Source of the DNA: Bugulina stolonifera
Lineage: Eukaryota; Bryozoa; Gymnolaemata; Cheilostomatida; Bugulidae
Length of the DNA stretch: 64,000 bases
Direction of reading: 5' to 3'
Assembly: GCA_935421135.1 (NCBI GenBank)
Contig: OW285196.1
Span: forward strand, 5,561,001 to 5,625,000
The notes below the pieces were generated by a model. That model was not told the DNA's origin and made no database searches. It worked only from the letters and a program-made list of their open reading frames with translations. The translations under genes and the position numbers were made by a program. Of the stretch, positions 11,178 to 22,841 are shown in pieces; within the stretch, counting starts at the first letter, position 1, and the number at the start of each line of letters is the position of its first letter.

Positions 11178-13050
11178 ATATTTTCTAAGATCCGATATGG
11201 CAAATGTTAGGCTGTAAGTCTTGTAACTATAATTATCTTGTCCATATCAGCATTACACAAGAAAAGGGAGTGTTTCTACAGAACAAATCGACTGAGATCC
11301 TCATGAGTTCACCTTATATACAATCTAGCTAGCACTAATACCACCCAACCCAATCTCTCACCAAGCTCCTCTCGAGATACACTATATGTAAAGATTCTGC
11401 TATTTGCTACAAAATGAAATAAATGATAATACTATTTACATACCAGAAGAAATATTAAAATAATGGTTATAGTCGTATACAGCGTTGTTCAGGTCACCAT
11501 GAGTAGAGACTGCCGATCATGTTGTGGTGACAACTCCTAACAGATTACAGAAATGCTTCCATGTGAATGTTGTTCTGATAATCAACCACAAAGGAGAGTT
11601 ACAATATTTTGTTGTGTTTTGGCAACTACATGTATGTGTATATTTACATAAGTTATTTTTGTATTGGCAACCTTCTTTAGTTTGTTTTCTTGTTGTCTAA
11701 CTTCATAACACGTCTTGTTACTTGGCTGACAACAGTTTGTTGGCAGGCGCTTTACTAGTGACATGATCTGTGACAAGTACACATCAGATGTCTACCACAA
11801 ATTGGCTGATAACAGTTTCTTGGCAGGTGCTTTGGTAGTAACATGATTCTTGACAAGTACACATCAAATGATTGGTGATACAGTATGTTTACCGCAAAGT
11901 TGTTAACAATGTGGTTTACTGGTTATAATATAACCAGTATATATAATAAAAATATAATAAAAATAATAATAAATATATAATAAATATATAATAAAAATTT
12001 AAGCATTATTTCTGTATTTAACTGCAGTTAGGAGATAAAGTTATTGTAGTTCAGGGAGATAGCGTGACATATAACGTAGCCTTAGCTCTGATTTGTTGTT
12101 AAACAGTATATATATACTGTTTAACAACAAATCAGAGCTAAGGCTACGTTATATGTCACGCTATCTCCCTGAACTACAATAACTTTATCTCCTAACTGCA
12201 GTTAAATACAGAAATAATGCTTAAATTTTTTTCAGCGGATTTTGAGAACCTTGAACCTTCAAAAAGTCATTTTTATATTGCATAATATTGCATTGTTGCA
12301 GTTGCAGTGTGCCGGACGGACGAGAGTGGCCTATCGACGCTCATATTATATGCACTGAGTAAAGATAACTCACTTTCAAAATATTGACTCTAGCATCCCC
12401 CCATAAAGAAGAAATGTGAGATATTTGATTTTCATGCCATATACAGTGAAATTAACCCTCCAAATAATAAATCCACTGACATGGGGATTCTTTAGTCTGT
12501 ACATGTGGGCCATGTATGGCCACTGATATTATGATGATTTTACATGTATTATTTTTCTGTAATAATAATTATGTAAAGTTTTGAATGTCCCTCAAGATGG
12601 TATTCACACATTTAGCAGCAATATTACCACCACTTATCAACTCTGTGTTTTAAATTTCTATGTGACAAAAAAAGTGCAAGAAGCAGAGAATTATTTGTTA
12701 AAATTTATTCAGGTGGCACAATGCAAAACCAAGGGTTGCATGCCTACATTGTATATGCAGTGCTTAGTACAATGTGAGCGCTGTATATTTTTATCTGATT
12801 TGCATTGCCATTTCATTCTAAGTTTATATTATGATGTCAAATCTTAGGATCAATAAGAGGTTTGGATATTGAATTATATGGAAATATTGTATTTTTATAA
12901 TTATAATGCTGTATCAAAAATAAAGAAATTTATGAATTGATTCTAGTTATGATATTCGACATTATGAATTTATATCAGTGTGACTGTGTAATAATCACAT
13001 CAGTGTTAGGTTCTTTATGCAACATTAGAACAGGAAGTGCTGTCTGGGTA
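11178..13050. other. Intergenic stretch with palindromes
   Basis: Holds an AT-rich ataataaa tract at 11940-11990, a small perfect palindrome (ACTGGTTATA, one base, TATAACCAGT) near 11917-11937 and the 238-bp palindrome at 11993. No gene was recognised. Confidence 0.5.
11993..12230. repeat. Perfect 238-bp palindrome
   Basis: Two 119-bp arms (11993-12111 and 12112-12230) are exact reverse complements with no spacer. The centre is aaacag, ten alternating t/a, ctgttt. Arms include ctgcagttaggagataaag and gagatagcgtgacatataac. It could be a self-joined MITE or foldback element, or a library or assembly artefact; no target duplication is obvious. Confidence 0.9.
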
Positions 13051-13051
13051 T

Positions 13052-13683
13052 TTAGTCATCTCCACATCGGTAGTTCCTGCACTCACATTCATCACCACAC
13101 CCACTCTGCTCTGCAGAACTGTAAGTAATAAAATTTATAAAAATTTATTTTAATTTAATATTCACATAGTTACATGCACGTCATGCACATGTAACTTATC
13201 ACCTTGTTATTCTACAATGTACAATTACACAGCATTTAACTTTCACATTGACTGGAAAGATAGAAAGATTAGAGGATAATTATACATTTCTCATTTTGTT
13301 TGATACAGGCCTAATAATTGTTGAAAGTTTATATTTTTATCTTTTGCATACAGAATAGAATTGACCGATATAAGTAATGCGTGGACACGTATATGTGCTT
13401 GGCTAACTTATTTTAATAAAAAGTTCTGTTCTGGAAGAGCTGAATTTGAGAAAACCTTCTATATAAACTTGCAAAAGTTAACACAGCTAAACATATAGAA
13501 ACAATGCCATGGAATTGCTTTTACAAAATAAGTTTTACTATTATAATTTGGTATGTACATCTAGAAGTTATGTTATACTTACACATGTGGGTTACAGTAA
13601 TAACCAGGAGTCTGGCATCTATCAGCAGCAGCAAATGATGCCATCACAGTAAACACCAGCATCAGTATTGCCAGGACCTTCAT
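13052..13683 (-). CDS. Secreted six-cysteine peptide, gene B
   Basis: Coding exons 13583-13683 (33 codons plus GT, donor GT|GTAAGT) and 13118-13052, phase-2 intron; 55 residues. A hydrophobic leader (MKVLAILMLVFTV...) ends at about AAA-D. Cysteines: C-X6-C-X10-C-X3-C-X1-C-X4-C, i.e. one residue shorter in the last loop than C-E. The stop follows CGDD directly: an extra taaata before the cagacagc block ends the frame about 11 residues earlier than in C-E. The leader and C-X6-C half sit in exon 1, the rest in exon 2. A 5'UTR exon with TATA box lies at about 14241-14302. Secretion is predicted; function is unknown. Confidence 0.8.
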
Positions 13684-14294
13684 GTTGATAGTGTCTGAGG
13701 GAGGATGAATTAGTTTTCTGCAATCATATGAAAACCATCATTATGCATTAGTTAAAGATATTATACATCACTTTTATGATTGAATAAAATCAAACACTGT
13801 TCCTTAGTCACCAGAGCAGATACTTAAGACCTACAACCTATACTTTGTTAATGAGAAATTATACATGTATATACATTTCTGGTAATGCTACATACAACAT
13901 GCAATGTCCAATGTACATGGCACGTGTTTCTCTCATTACTACACATATATACCATTCAAAATAATATTGGTTTCAAAACAGATGTAAAAACTTGCATTGA
14001 AGAATTTAAATTTAAATTTTCCATCTTTGACATTTAATTTAATGAATGCCTGACCTCAATCAACTAAACCAATCGTATCTGTAACTCATTGACTAACTGA
14101 GCAGCATTTTAAACCTGCTGCTTAAATTTCAGATCTGTATACAATGTAATAATATAACAGGTAGATATTGTTATCAATAGTACAATGTATTATCATGACT
14201 AATTATCTCTATGAGTATAGTGTAAAGTATGGGTACTTACTTGACTGAGAGCTTGACTGTCTTGTAGTTTGACGTTTTACCAAAAAACTCTCAG

Positions 14295-14302
14295 CTTTTA
14301 TA
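14295..14302 (-). promoter_or_regulatory. TATA box of gene B
   Basis: TATAAAAG on the minus strand, followed about 50 bp downstream by the 5'UTR exon donor (CAA|GTAAGT, exon end 14241). Confidence 0.75.
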
Positions 14303-15663
14303 CAGAATTATCGACCTACGATAGCCTCTGTTCTATCTACTAAATCTTTGAGAAATACATGACTGTTGCACATATTCTGCTTAGAATATAGATTAATATA
14401 TTGTTGGTCCTTAAGCTATAAATGTTTCCTAACTGTGTGCTAATGCTCAACTTGTAAATGCTTCCAAACATTGTTTACTCATTTACTAAACTGTCTGATT
14501 TTGGTTTCACTATTTTTCCTGTACATGTATGTATATGTAGCAACTATCAAGGCTTCTTCTAATAATAGGTATGTGTAGGCCTACATGATGACTATATCCT
14601 AGTTAGGGATCCAATAAATCACTGTCACCATGTACAGCTGTTAGTTGATAAATTACTTTTAGTTACACAATATTTATGGTCTGGCTTATTACTCCAGAGC
14701 TATCATGACCTTGGCAATATAACCTTAGTGAAATTAGTTATTTCCTTGACAGGTATATTTCTAACATAAAAGTTAGATTCACTGTAAATTATACCAGCAA
14801 AATCATGATGGATTACATCATTGTATGAATTGGTCTAGTCGTGGACATTTACAAAGCTAGAGCAGCTACTTTGTAAACAAGACAGATTTTGATAGCAAAT
14901 TGGTGGCCAAAGCAATTAGAAAACTATCTCTCAGTAGAGAAAATAACCCTGGAACCTGATGAACATAATTTTTTCAAAGAAATTCTACATGTAGTATTTT
15001 CACTACAATGACATTACACAGAGCTGTATTACAATGAGCTGTATTACAATGAGCTGTATTACAATGAGCTGCATTAAAATGAACTGTATGATTTACTCTT
15101 GGCTAATATCACAAGTTATTTCTCCCTTTCATTCATATATAATTTAATACCGCGTTAATATTATTATGACTGTATAGATGTAGCTCAGTATCATTATGCG
15201 TTTAAAACTAGACATACATGTACATCTACATGTATTGTTGTATTATTGCATTATATTGTATTATCATAATTTTTATTGTACTATTATACTATTGCATTAT
15301 TGTATTATTGTGTTACTGTACAATGTACACCATATTGTTAGGCCTACAAGGTATTTATAGCTTTTTCGCAGTTCCAGGCAATTACGAAATACCAGTTATA
15401 AAATATTTAGAATTTTTCACCCAAACCGTGTTACAGGGTCACCTTTTAAAATCTATGGCATTTGTTTAAGATACTAGAAATTTTATGTAGCCATAACTCA
15501 TTTTTCCAGGTTCTCTCTTGTGATGTGAATCAGCCAACATATGTCTAGTCTACCCTACACAGTGATTCTAGGCTGCACTAGTTAGCTATATTCACTCTAA
15601 CCGTAATTTAGAACCCTACCTAATAATTCTGTAGGTTATACATCTTTCGTCAATACTCTATAT
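14303..15663. other. Intergenic stretch, short tandem repeat
   Basis: About 15017-15075 holds four copies of a 15-bp unit (acaatgagctgtatt), the outer ones imperfect. Otherwise AT-rich DNA in which I see no gene. Confidence 0.5.
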
Positions 15664-16461
15664 TGTAATGGTTTCTGGTATTTCGTGCGGTCGTCCTTGG
15701 ACGACTACCGACCCAAAACTGAAGTGCCTATGAGTGGTGCTAGGCCTTCTCATTACATAAAAGATCGGGCGGTCTCAGTAGTCCAATAACTACCAGAGAC
15801 GGCCCATCTGGTCCCAAGTCTGACCTTCAGACTATAATTTGAAAGAGAGTGATCCGACCTAGTAGGCGGTTCGCTAAGCGAATGACCTGACAAAAGGAAG
15901 TGAAAGTCTCTGTATCAAGTATAGATGTGTCTTTATTGAAAGCCAAGTGAAGACTAAGACAACGAATGATAAAACATGCCCTTTATATTGTATAAGGCTT
16001 TCCGCCCGACATAGTGTCGGGAAAAGACGACATAAGGTCGTCCGGAAGTTGCGCAACAACATGGCCACTGGAAGCCCGACGGTCGACCCAAAAATAAGTC
16101 GGGTTATACAAAAGTTGCTTATAATCATCCAATTCATGAACAAAATGAATATCAAGTGATTTTGAGAGGTCGGCCTCTGTACATGGGTATAAAAGGGTAC
16201 CAAAAGACTTAGTAATTATCATACATGAATGTACATCGATATGTAGTTAAGTAGAATGAACATAAACACATAGATACACGTATGTAGACAGTAAATGAGT
16301 AGTTTAGACATGCAATACAGTTGAGTATGAGTATACGAACAGCTAGATATGAGAGTACGAGTGTTAGTTGAGTAGCGCTGTGGCAACTACTAGGCACTTA
16401 GGGTGCTATAGGGTTTTATCCGGGTAGCTGGAGTTGTATACAAATGTCCTGTACCATCACA
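15664..16461 (-). mobile_element. Solo LTR with ATAT target duplication
   Basis: A 798-bp element whose ends read TGTGATGGTAC...ACCATTACA on the minus strand, flanked by ATAT on both sides (15660-15663 and 16462-16465). Internal order is U3, TATATAAAGG-like box region, AATAAA, U5, as in the copy at 33802. There is no gag or pol next to it, so it is a solo LTR. A 4-bp ATAT target is known for some Ty3/gypsy elements; the superfamily here is inferred. Confidence 0.85.
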
Positions 16462-18159
16462 ATATTATACAAATACGCATACGAATGGGAAACTGACATA
16501 CGTGTACTGTATGGGGTAGTCTTGACAATATTGAGAGTTTCTACTAAGACAGTACACGGATAACCAAGGCTACCTGGCATACTGGACTATTGATAGTGTT
16601 AAAGTTATTTTTGTAAAATTCGACATCCTTTTAGATATTTGCACAACATATATTCTGGCACCATTTTCAGTAAACAGTGAGAGGGTGGACATGATCACAT
16701 ATTACGTGATGTTACAGTTTCACACAATTTTACTTTGGCACATGCATGACTTGTAGCTGTCCAAAATCGGCTACAGGAGTATTATAAAGCCAATAGTCAA
16801 AACAAAATAACTGCAACAGTGTATAAATATAGACATTGGTGAGGAGAATTGAATGAATCACATTCAATGCGGATTGAACTTGATATCAATACTCAGATAG
16901 TTTATCTGAGTTATTTTTACTCTATAAGTGCTCAGTTCTGATACAACAGTGCACCGTCACAACTTCTACAGTTATATTCAATGCTGTTCACTACTTGAGA
17001 CAAAAATCTAAGCAAAACAAGTGGGTATACATTTTACTACTCAAATTCACTAACTCAAGTGATTGCTTCACAATAAACAGAATGTAATTTCTTAGTTGTA
17101 ATATTCAATTGTAATTCTACCCTGTGAAAACAAGAATTAGGTGAGTGCCGTAGAGGCCCCGGGTTCAAACCCCAGTCAGAGACTGGTATTTTCATGGATT
17201 TGAAACAAGTCTCTGATTGCTCAAAGAAAAATTCCTTGCTAAAAATACATTATACAAGAATAAGGTAGCAATGACCTACATGTTGTACGATTTATACTCG
17301 CAAATTATGTAAAACGCCATCCCTTTTAAAAGCTTCATTGAAAGAGGCATCTTATTTACCACACTGATAGTTTGTTGAGGGTACATGTAGTTGGGCACTG
17401 GTGACTAAAATGACTGGAGATATACATGTACAATGCAAAAGTCAGGTATTAAAATCTATCCTGCTGAAATGTAGCCTAGCTAGGAGGTGAGATAGTAGGA
17501 CAGCACAACTACCATACTAGAACATACTAACACATGTACATGTACATAAATGCTACATAAATGTTATAACAGTTAATATACGTGTACATGTGTGTATAAT
17601 ATACGTACACGTACATGCACATGCTGCTACGTGTAGATTGTCACATAAATTAGAATGTCTGATGGCAACACAAATTCTAGAATTCTACTTGTCTGCATCT
17701 ACATATGCATATTATTTTGTTCTGATGTCCACGTCCACATCAAAGTCTGCACCCACTTCTATATTCACGGAAAAAATATCTGTGCCTAAACACACTTTCA
17801 AGGACACTCTCATGTACATAATTATAATTAATATATCGTCATTGTATCTACATGTATATGGGCATCTAACAATAGCTCAAGTTCGTAGAAGTTCGAGAAA
17901 TAGATCAGCACATGCTGTATTTCATACCTACCAAGTAATACCACGGATAATATAAACTCAAACTATGTCCAGAGGATTTGAACAGACCAGGCCAAATTTT
18001 GGCTGCGGACTTTTTGTCAGTTTTGTAGCATAAGGTTAAGGTACCATGCTTGACATCAACTCTAAATCACCATTTGATTATATGAGATCCATTTGATAAT
18101 AGATCTACAGGCTGTATCAGTACATACCGGCATACATGTACAATATACAGGCCATAATC
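16462..18159. other. Intergenic stretch, partial repeats
   Basis: About 16620-16800 resembles 30505-30690, part of the foldback element in the gene D arms. At 17130-17190 there is a B-box-like GGGTTCAAACCCC without a good A box, possibly a SINE relic. No gene was recognised. Confidence 0.4.
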
Positions 18160-19390
18160 ATTTGGGAGTTGTAATTCCTTGAGAATGAGATAAAACTCTC
18201 AAACCGGTAATCTTATGATGCTTTTTAGCAAGGAATTTATTGTTGATCAGTTAAGGACCCTTACACTTAATAACTTTTGAGTTAAGCTTCAACAAATTAA
18301 CAATAGATAGTCACTATTATTTTAATTAAAAGTAAAGTGTCTGTGCACTCTGCCAGCTAGAATATGCCCTACATAATCTCGCTGTTCATCCATGAAATGC
18401 GCTTATATGCTTCCTCATGAAGTCAAGGGTAAAGAGTTGATGATATTTTGATTATGAAGTTGTTACATACGTGTACATGTACATGTATGTGCCTGTATGC
18501 ATGTACAGCCTACAAAATGTACATGCACGTTACAACTATGTTACTAATACCTGTAACAATCACATGGTTTACGTTAACATGGTTACAGCAAATTAAAGAA
18601 GATATTTGTGTTTTACATAATTATTGTTTTAGTGGTTTGAGAGCATTTCGGTTTATAGTAGGAGTTGTTCACTCATGTTCCTGTATGAGTGGGAGTCGTG
18701 CTATCATTGTTCTCAAGGCAATTTTGCTAATTGATTTTACGTGTAAAACTTTGTGGGGGTGAGTCAGTTTATATAAATTATTTGAAAGTGCATGTGGGTA
18801 CTAATGGCAACAGTCCAATTATTTGTAACTGGAATGAGATCAGCTTTTATGTGTAGAATAACAGGTTACTACAAGGGCAGTATGGCTCTACATGTACATA
18901 TTGTAAGGTACAATATACATGTACATATCTTTCAAGACAAGTTTCTAGAGCAAATTTTGCCTAGAAAAGATTAAACTAAATGTACGTGGATTATATGTAT
19001 GTTATTTACACATACATTAGCATGTACAATTAGCTACTTGAGGTGTAGATACGGTAATTATTCAACAAAATCTCTTTCACTTGATGAGCGGCCTAGCTAC
19101 AGGCAAGACACAAATATTATAATCACATGATTGTACAGTGTATGCCGGGCCAGGTCTCAATGTACATGTATATGTAGATAGTTTATCTATTTATCAATCA
19201 ATAAGGAACATTGAAAAGATGCTACCTTTTCATGGCTAACGCAGGTAACAAGATGCAGGTGCCTATGTTGTTATTTATTCACACCTCGACATTTACACGA
19301 TATATTATATTTTTCTCACACTGTAGAAGCACTTACATGGTAGACTGGTTTTGGTATACTGTAATTCTACAAACTTTTCCTTGCCCTTTG
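18160..19390. repeat. Duplicated segment, copy 1 (partner 37660-39305)
   Basis: Shares ordered blocks with 37660-39305: catttgggagttg(t/c)aattccttga, gttactaata(c/g)ctgtaa, (g/c)actcatgttcctg(t/c)atga, and ctcacactgtag(a/g)agcacttaca with the following attctac/taaacttttcc. The copy stops where the defensin-like exon 2 begins in the partner, so only the last few codons of that exon are represented here. Confidence 0.7.
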
Positions 19391-19705
19391 GTGGTTGTGC
19401 ATTATAATGTACTGCAAGAACAGACGCCTCGTTTACATAATCGCAATAGTTTTTTAGGTTAGGTTTAAATCAACGTTTTAATGCTCAATTAAAACAGTTT
19501 GAGTAGAATCTTCCCAGACATAAAAAGTAGTTCCAGATGTTATAAACTTTCTCTGACATAGACGTATATTACTATGGCTTTGTAGGTAGAGTTCAGGAGT
19601 TAGCTTCTCACGTTAAGAAAATAATTTGGAGACATCTTCGTCAATAGATGAATGGAAAATAGACAAATAGTCAGAAATTATATTTTATAATAATAATAAT
19701 AATAA

Positions 19706-19945
19706 TATCCGTGGTGGCAAACATAATTCTTTTATATGGCTGCCCAATAGCAGGGCTAATCAAGGCGCCACCACGACTCCTAGAGCTGGATATCATCATA
19801 GCATGATATGACATGGAAGGAAAACCTTTTTCGGGACAAAAACCTCCAGGTCGTTGGTGGGAATTGAACCCACGACCTTACAGATAACTTGCGTCATTGC
19901 TGCAAGACCAGAGAGACTAGCGCTAGACCACTCGGCCACCAACAC
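19706..19945 (-). mobile_element. tRNA-derived SINE
   Basis: On the minus strand the head reads GGTGGCCGAGTGGTCTAGCG (A box), then a B box in GGTTCAATTCC, then a non-tRNA body sharing the cctccaggtcgttgg, tcctagagctggat and atatccgtgg blocks with 4944-5118. The tail is a (TTA)n repeat (aat repeats at 19688-19707 on +). The head resembles a tRNA-Ser/Leu type, but the added body and tail show it is not a working tRNA gene. Confidence 0.85.
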
Positions 19946-20125
19946 CTATTTTACCTGACAAGGTTAATATAAATGGCTTAATATCTTTGCTACATGAATA
20001 TTGGAATATGAAGCACATATACTCGCACGTCCCAACATGCAAAACATGCATCCGCATATGTATACGTACATGTCGATATTGTGCCATACTTGTATCATGC
20101 AGTATGTCAATGTAGTGCTATACTT

Positions 20126-20216
20126 ATACAAGTGCATGCATAATTTACGGGACAACCGGCATATATCAGCAGCAGTAAAAGATAGCACCACTGCAAACAC
20201 CAGCATCAAAAGTGTG
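20126..20216 (-). pseudogene. Exon-1 relic of the six-cysteine peptide family
   Basis: The minus strand encodes LLMLVFAVVLSFTAAD-IC followed by a diverged tail, clearly exon 1 of genes C-E. The start codon region is lost: upstream of LLML the sequence switches at about 20216 into Tc1-like transposase relic DNA, and the conserved CQTPG motif and the donor site are not kept. No exon 2 follows. This is a sixth, dead copy. Confidence 0.8.
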
Positions 20217-20640
20217 GGATGCATGTTTGGAGCTGGTGTTGGACATCTCAAGTCATTGAGAGAAAGGTGAGTACCACAAAGCACATCTAGATGCTGACTA
20301 AATCACCAAGTACATGCATGATATTCACGGGTATCTTGAGGTATCAAGATAACAATGCATCAGTTTGTTGAGCAAAGATGTTGACGATATGGCTAGATCA
20401 TTACAGCGTCCAATTCCTATGCTGACAAGCTCGGACCCCAAGCCTCAACTCTACAGAAAACTTATGGCGAAAATTGGGGCTGCAGATCAGCTAAAGACAC
20501 CCTACCAACAGAATGCATACTTGTAGAAGTGATTAGAATAATCATTGAGACAATGTCAATGTCAATGTAGAGAATTGAAGCTTGTTGACTTCATTCCTCG
20601 ACATTTTCAGGAAGTTCTCGCCAATAAAGGTTAGCCAATT
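20217..20640 (+). pseudogene. Tc1-like transposase C-terminal relic
   Basis: Broken + strand frames give GCMFGAGVGHLKSL, RTPSLNSTENLWRKLG and neighbouring pieces. They correspond to the GCMS-GVG block and the SPDLNPIENLW block (around the third catalytic acid) of Tc1-like DDE transposases. Stops and frameshifts are present. The minus-strand relic at 35440-36600 is the fuller partner. The putative terminal repeat (tggctgccatacttttgcac) ends near 20935. Confidence 0.7.
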
Positions 20641-21034
20641 AAATATAAAATGACCAAAAAAGCTCTTTTCAGGTTTACCAACTTCTCTGTTAAGTATGGA
20701 TGCTTAAATTGCTGAATTCGGACTAAAATTGGTGCTAAACTATTAATAGTATTATAAATTGCATTGGGAATTTTTCTTTAAACTACAAAAGGATTTTCAT
20801 TTTTTGGGCGAATAAAAAAATGGAAGCACCAAAACCTATCAACTTCAATCAAGATTTTTCTTCTAAATTTTGGTTCAAAGAGCAGTGGATGTGATTATTG
20901 TCAGGTGGCTGCCATACTTTTGCACATCTCTGTACATGCTGATGTAAGTTACCTTGTAATTTTAGTTAACGTTAGCATTAAGTCATATTATATAATCAAT
21001 AAGATGCTTTGAAACTGAACTACATTGAGTTATC

Positions 21035-21040
21035 TTTATT
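21035..21040 (-). terminator. Poly(A) signal of gene C
   Basis: AATAAA on the minus strand, about 60 nt past the stop of gene C; conserved at D (27626-27631) and E (34957-34962). Confidence 0.75.
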
Positions 21041-21101
21041 GAATGCAGTATAAAAATAAGGAGTTATAAGTCGATGGATATCACATGTCGATGTTATGTT
21101 T

Positions 21102-21671
21102 TTATATGCCAGCAGAAGAAGAAAAGCTGTCTGGGTCATCTCCACATCGGCGGTTCCTTCTACATTCACATCCAAAACCGCAACCACTCTGCTCTGAAGA
21201 TCTGTAAGTGATAATAAAGTTGTGCTGATATGAGTCACTCTATTATTACATATTATGTGGCATTGACTGACTACCATGTAAATATTAGACGGGATGTCTT
21301 GTTTGCATGTTACCCAAAACAGTTACATGTACATTCAAGAATTTCACAAAAATTTTCATTTACATGCATTTTTTGTATAAGGATAGACTAGTGTTTATAA
21401 TACCGTATTCACTAAGACTAGATTAACATAATAAGAGCAAAGAGGAAAACAGATTTTACAAAGAAATTTCATAGCGATGATTTTATAAATATTCAGTTTT
21501 AAAATAATCTTTCAATTTTTTTATTATACAATAATATGTAGATATTAAATTAATGTAGTGCTATACTTACACACGTGGGTTACAAGAAAAACCGGGAGTC
21601 TGGCATACATCAGCAGCAGTAAAAGATAACACCACTGCAAACACCAGCATCAGAAGTGCCATGACCTTCAT
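21102..21671 (-). CDS. Secreted six-cysteine peptide, gene C
   Basis: Coding exons 21571-21671 and 21201-21102, phase-2 intron (GT|GTAAGT donor, ttacag acceptor); 66 residues. Leader MKVMALLMLVFAVVLSFTAA, then C-X6-C-X10-C-X3-C-X1-C-X5-C. The third to sixth Cys lie in a basic, Gly-rich segment (CGFGCEC, then RRNRRC), and the tail is acidic then Ser-rich, ending SAGI. The spacing fits the broad inhibitor-cystine-knot consensus but the pairing cannot be read from sequence. The promoter (22222-22229) and 5'UTR exon (ending 22168) match D and E. Function is unknown; secreted peptide. Confidence 0.85.
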
Positions 21672-22198
21672 GTTGATAAAGTCTGGGGAATAGAGAATTT
21701 GTCTCCTACAACCACATGAGATCTAATGTACTTCATTGTAGACTAATATGAACATGTTTAAGATTGAGCCTAATGCAACAGTTGCTGTAGTTCTTGGGTG
21801 CACATGCAATGTATAATATTGTATTAATTTGTTACATGATATACATGTAGGTCATGTTGCATACATTGCACATGTATAAATGTATAAGTGTATAGTATAT
21901 GCATAAGATACAGTCTTTTCTATCATTGCATCATTGAGAGAAAGATAATTCCCAAAAATACACCCATAATACTCTCCCGGCGCTTTGTGCTCAACTAAAC
22001 CTCCTATAATGTTGTATATGCAATATATTGACTAGAAAGGCTACATTCATGACAGCTATAACACTATTTTTAGTAAAAAATATTGTCACTAAAGCTATTT
22101 CCAGAAAAAAATCTGAATTAATGAAACCAGTTTCAACAATAAAACTATTTGAAGTATTGTTACTTACTTGACTGGGATGATGAAAAGATTGTAGCTTT

Positions 22199-22217
22199 GA
22201 GTTTTAACTGAAAACTC
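22199..22217. promoter_or_regulatory. Near-palindrome at gene C start region
   Basis: GAGTTTTAACTGAAAACTC: one change from the perfect palindrome of gene D (28840-28858), in the same place just downstream of the TATA box. Confidence 0.55.
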
Positions 22218-22221
22218 CTCA

Positions 22222-22229
22222 CTTTTATA
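22222..22229 (-). promoter_or_regulatory. TATA box of gene C
   Basis: TATAAAAG on the minus strand; the 5'UTR exon donor (CAA|GTAAGT) follows at 22168. Confidence 0.75.
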
Positions 22230-22841
22230 CATAAATGTGTATCTACCATAGCCTCAGTGTCTCATACTTTATCTTTTACAAAAATGTGCATTGTGCAGAC
22301 ATTCCGTACATATTAGTGAGTGATATACAGTTGGCCCTTAGTCTAGGAACTGCTTGGTGATGTTCAGCTGGTAAATATTTGAAAGCATGACTTAATTGTT
22401 TACCAGCTGTCCAATTTCAGTTTTCCTACGTGTCTTGTATGTATACAAAGCTAAGTGATGAACGCTTCTCTTTTCAATAATTGACGTGTGTACATGATGA
22501 TAAATTTCCAATTAAGAATCTCATTAATCCTTGTCACCATGTACATGTACACTTGCAACCAGTAACTTCCTTTTAGTTACACAATATACATGTAGTATGC
22601 AGTACATGCAGCATGTAGTACAATCATGTAGTATGTAGAGCAGTGGTAACTTTAGCATCCTAACTTTGATGGAATTAATTGTTTTTTGACGGGTTTGTTT
22701 TTTACACTAGTAGAATTAAATACTCACCATACCCTAAGCAACATAATAGCCTGCATTGGTGTAGCCTTAGACATCTACAGAGCTATATTAACTTCCTTTC
22801 AAGGAAATGAGATTTAAGTAGCATAATGGTTGTAGTCATTA

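Noticed and set aside
15218..15469. Hydrophobic YCIIVLLYYC-type ORF
   Set aside because: Simple tatt/attg repeats give the hydrophobic run; no gene structure around it.
17130..17240. SINE with B box GGGTTCAAACCCC
   Set aside because: No A box at the proper distance and no defined ends; kept only as a possible relic in the intergenic note.
19861..19945. tRNA-Ser/Leu gene on the minus strand
   Set aside because: A and B boxes are present, but the sequence continues into a SINE body with a (TTA)n tail and has a truncated sibling at 4.9 kb.
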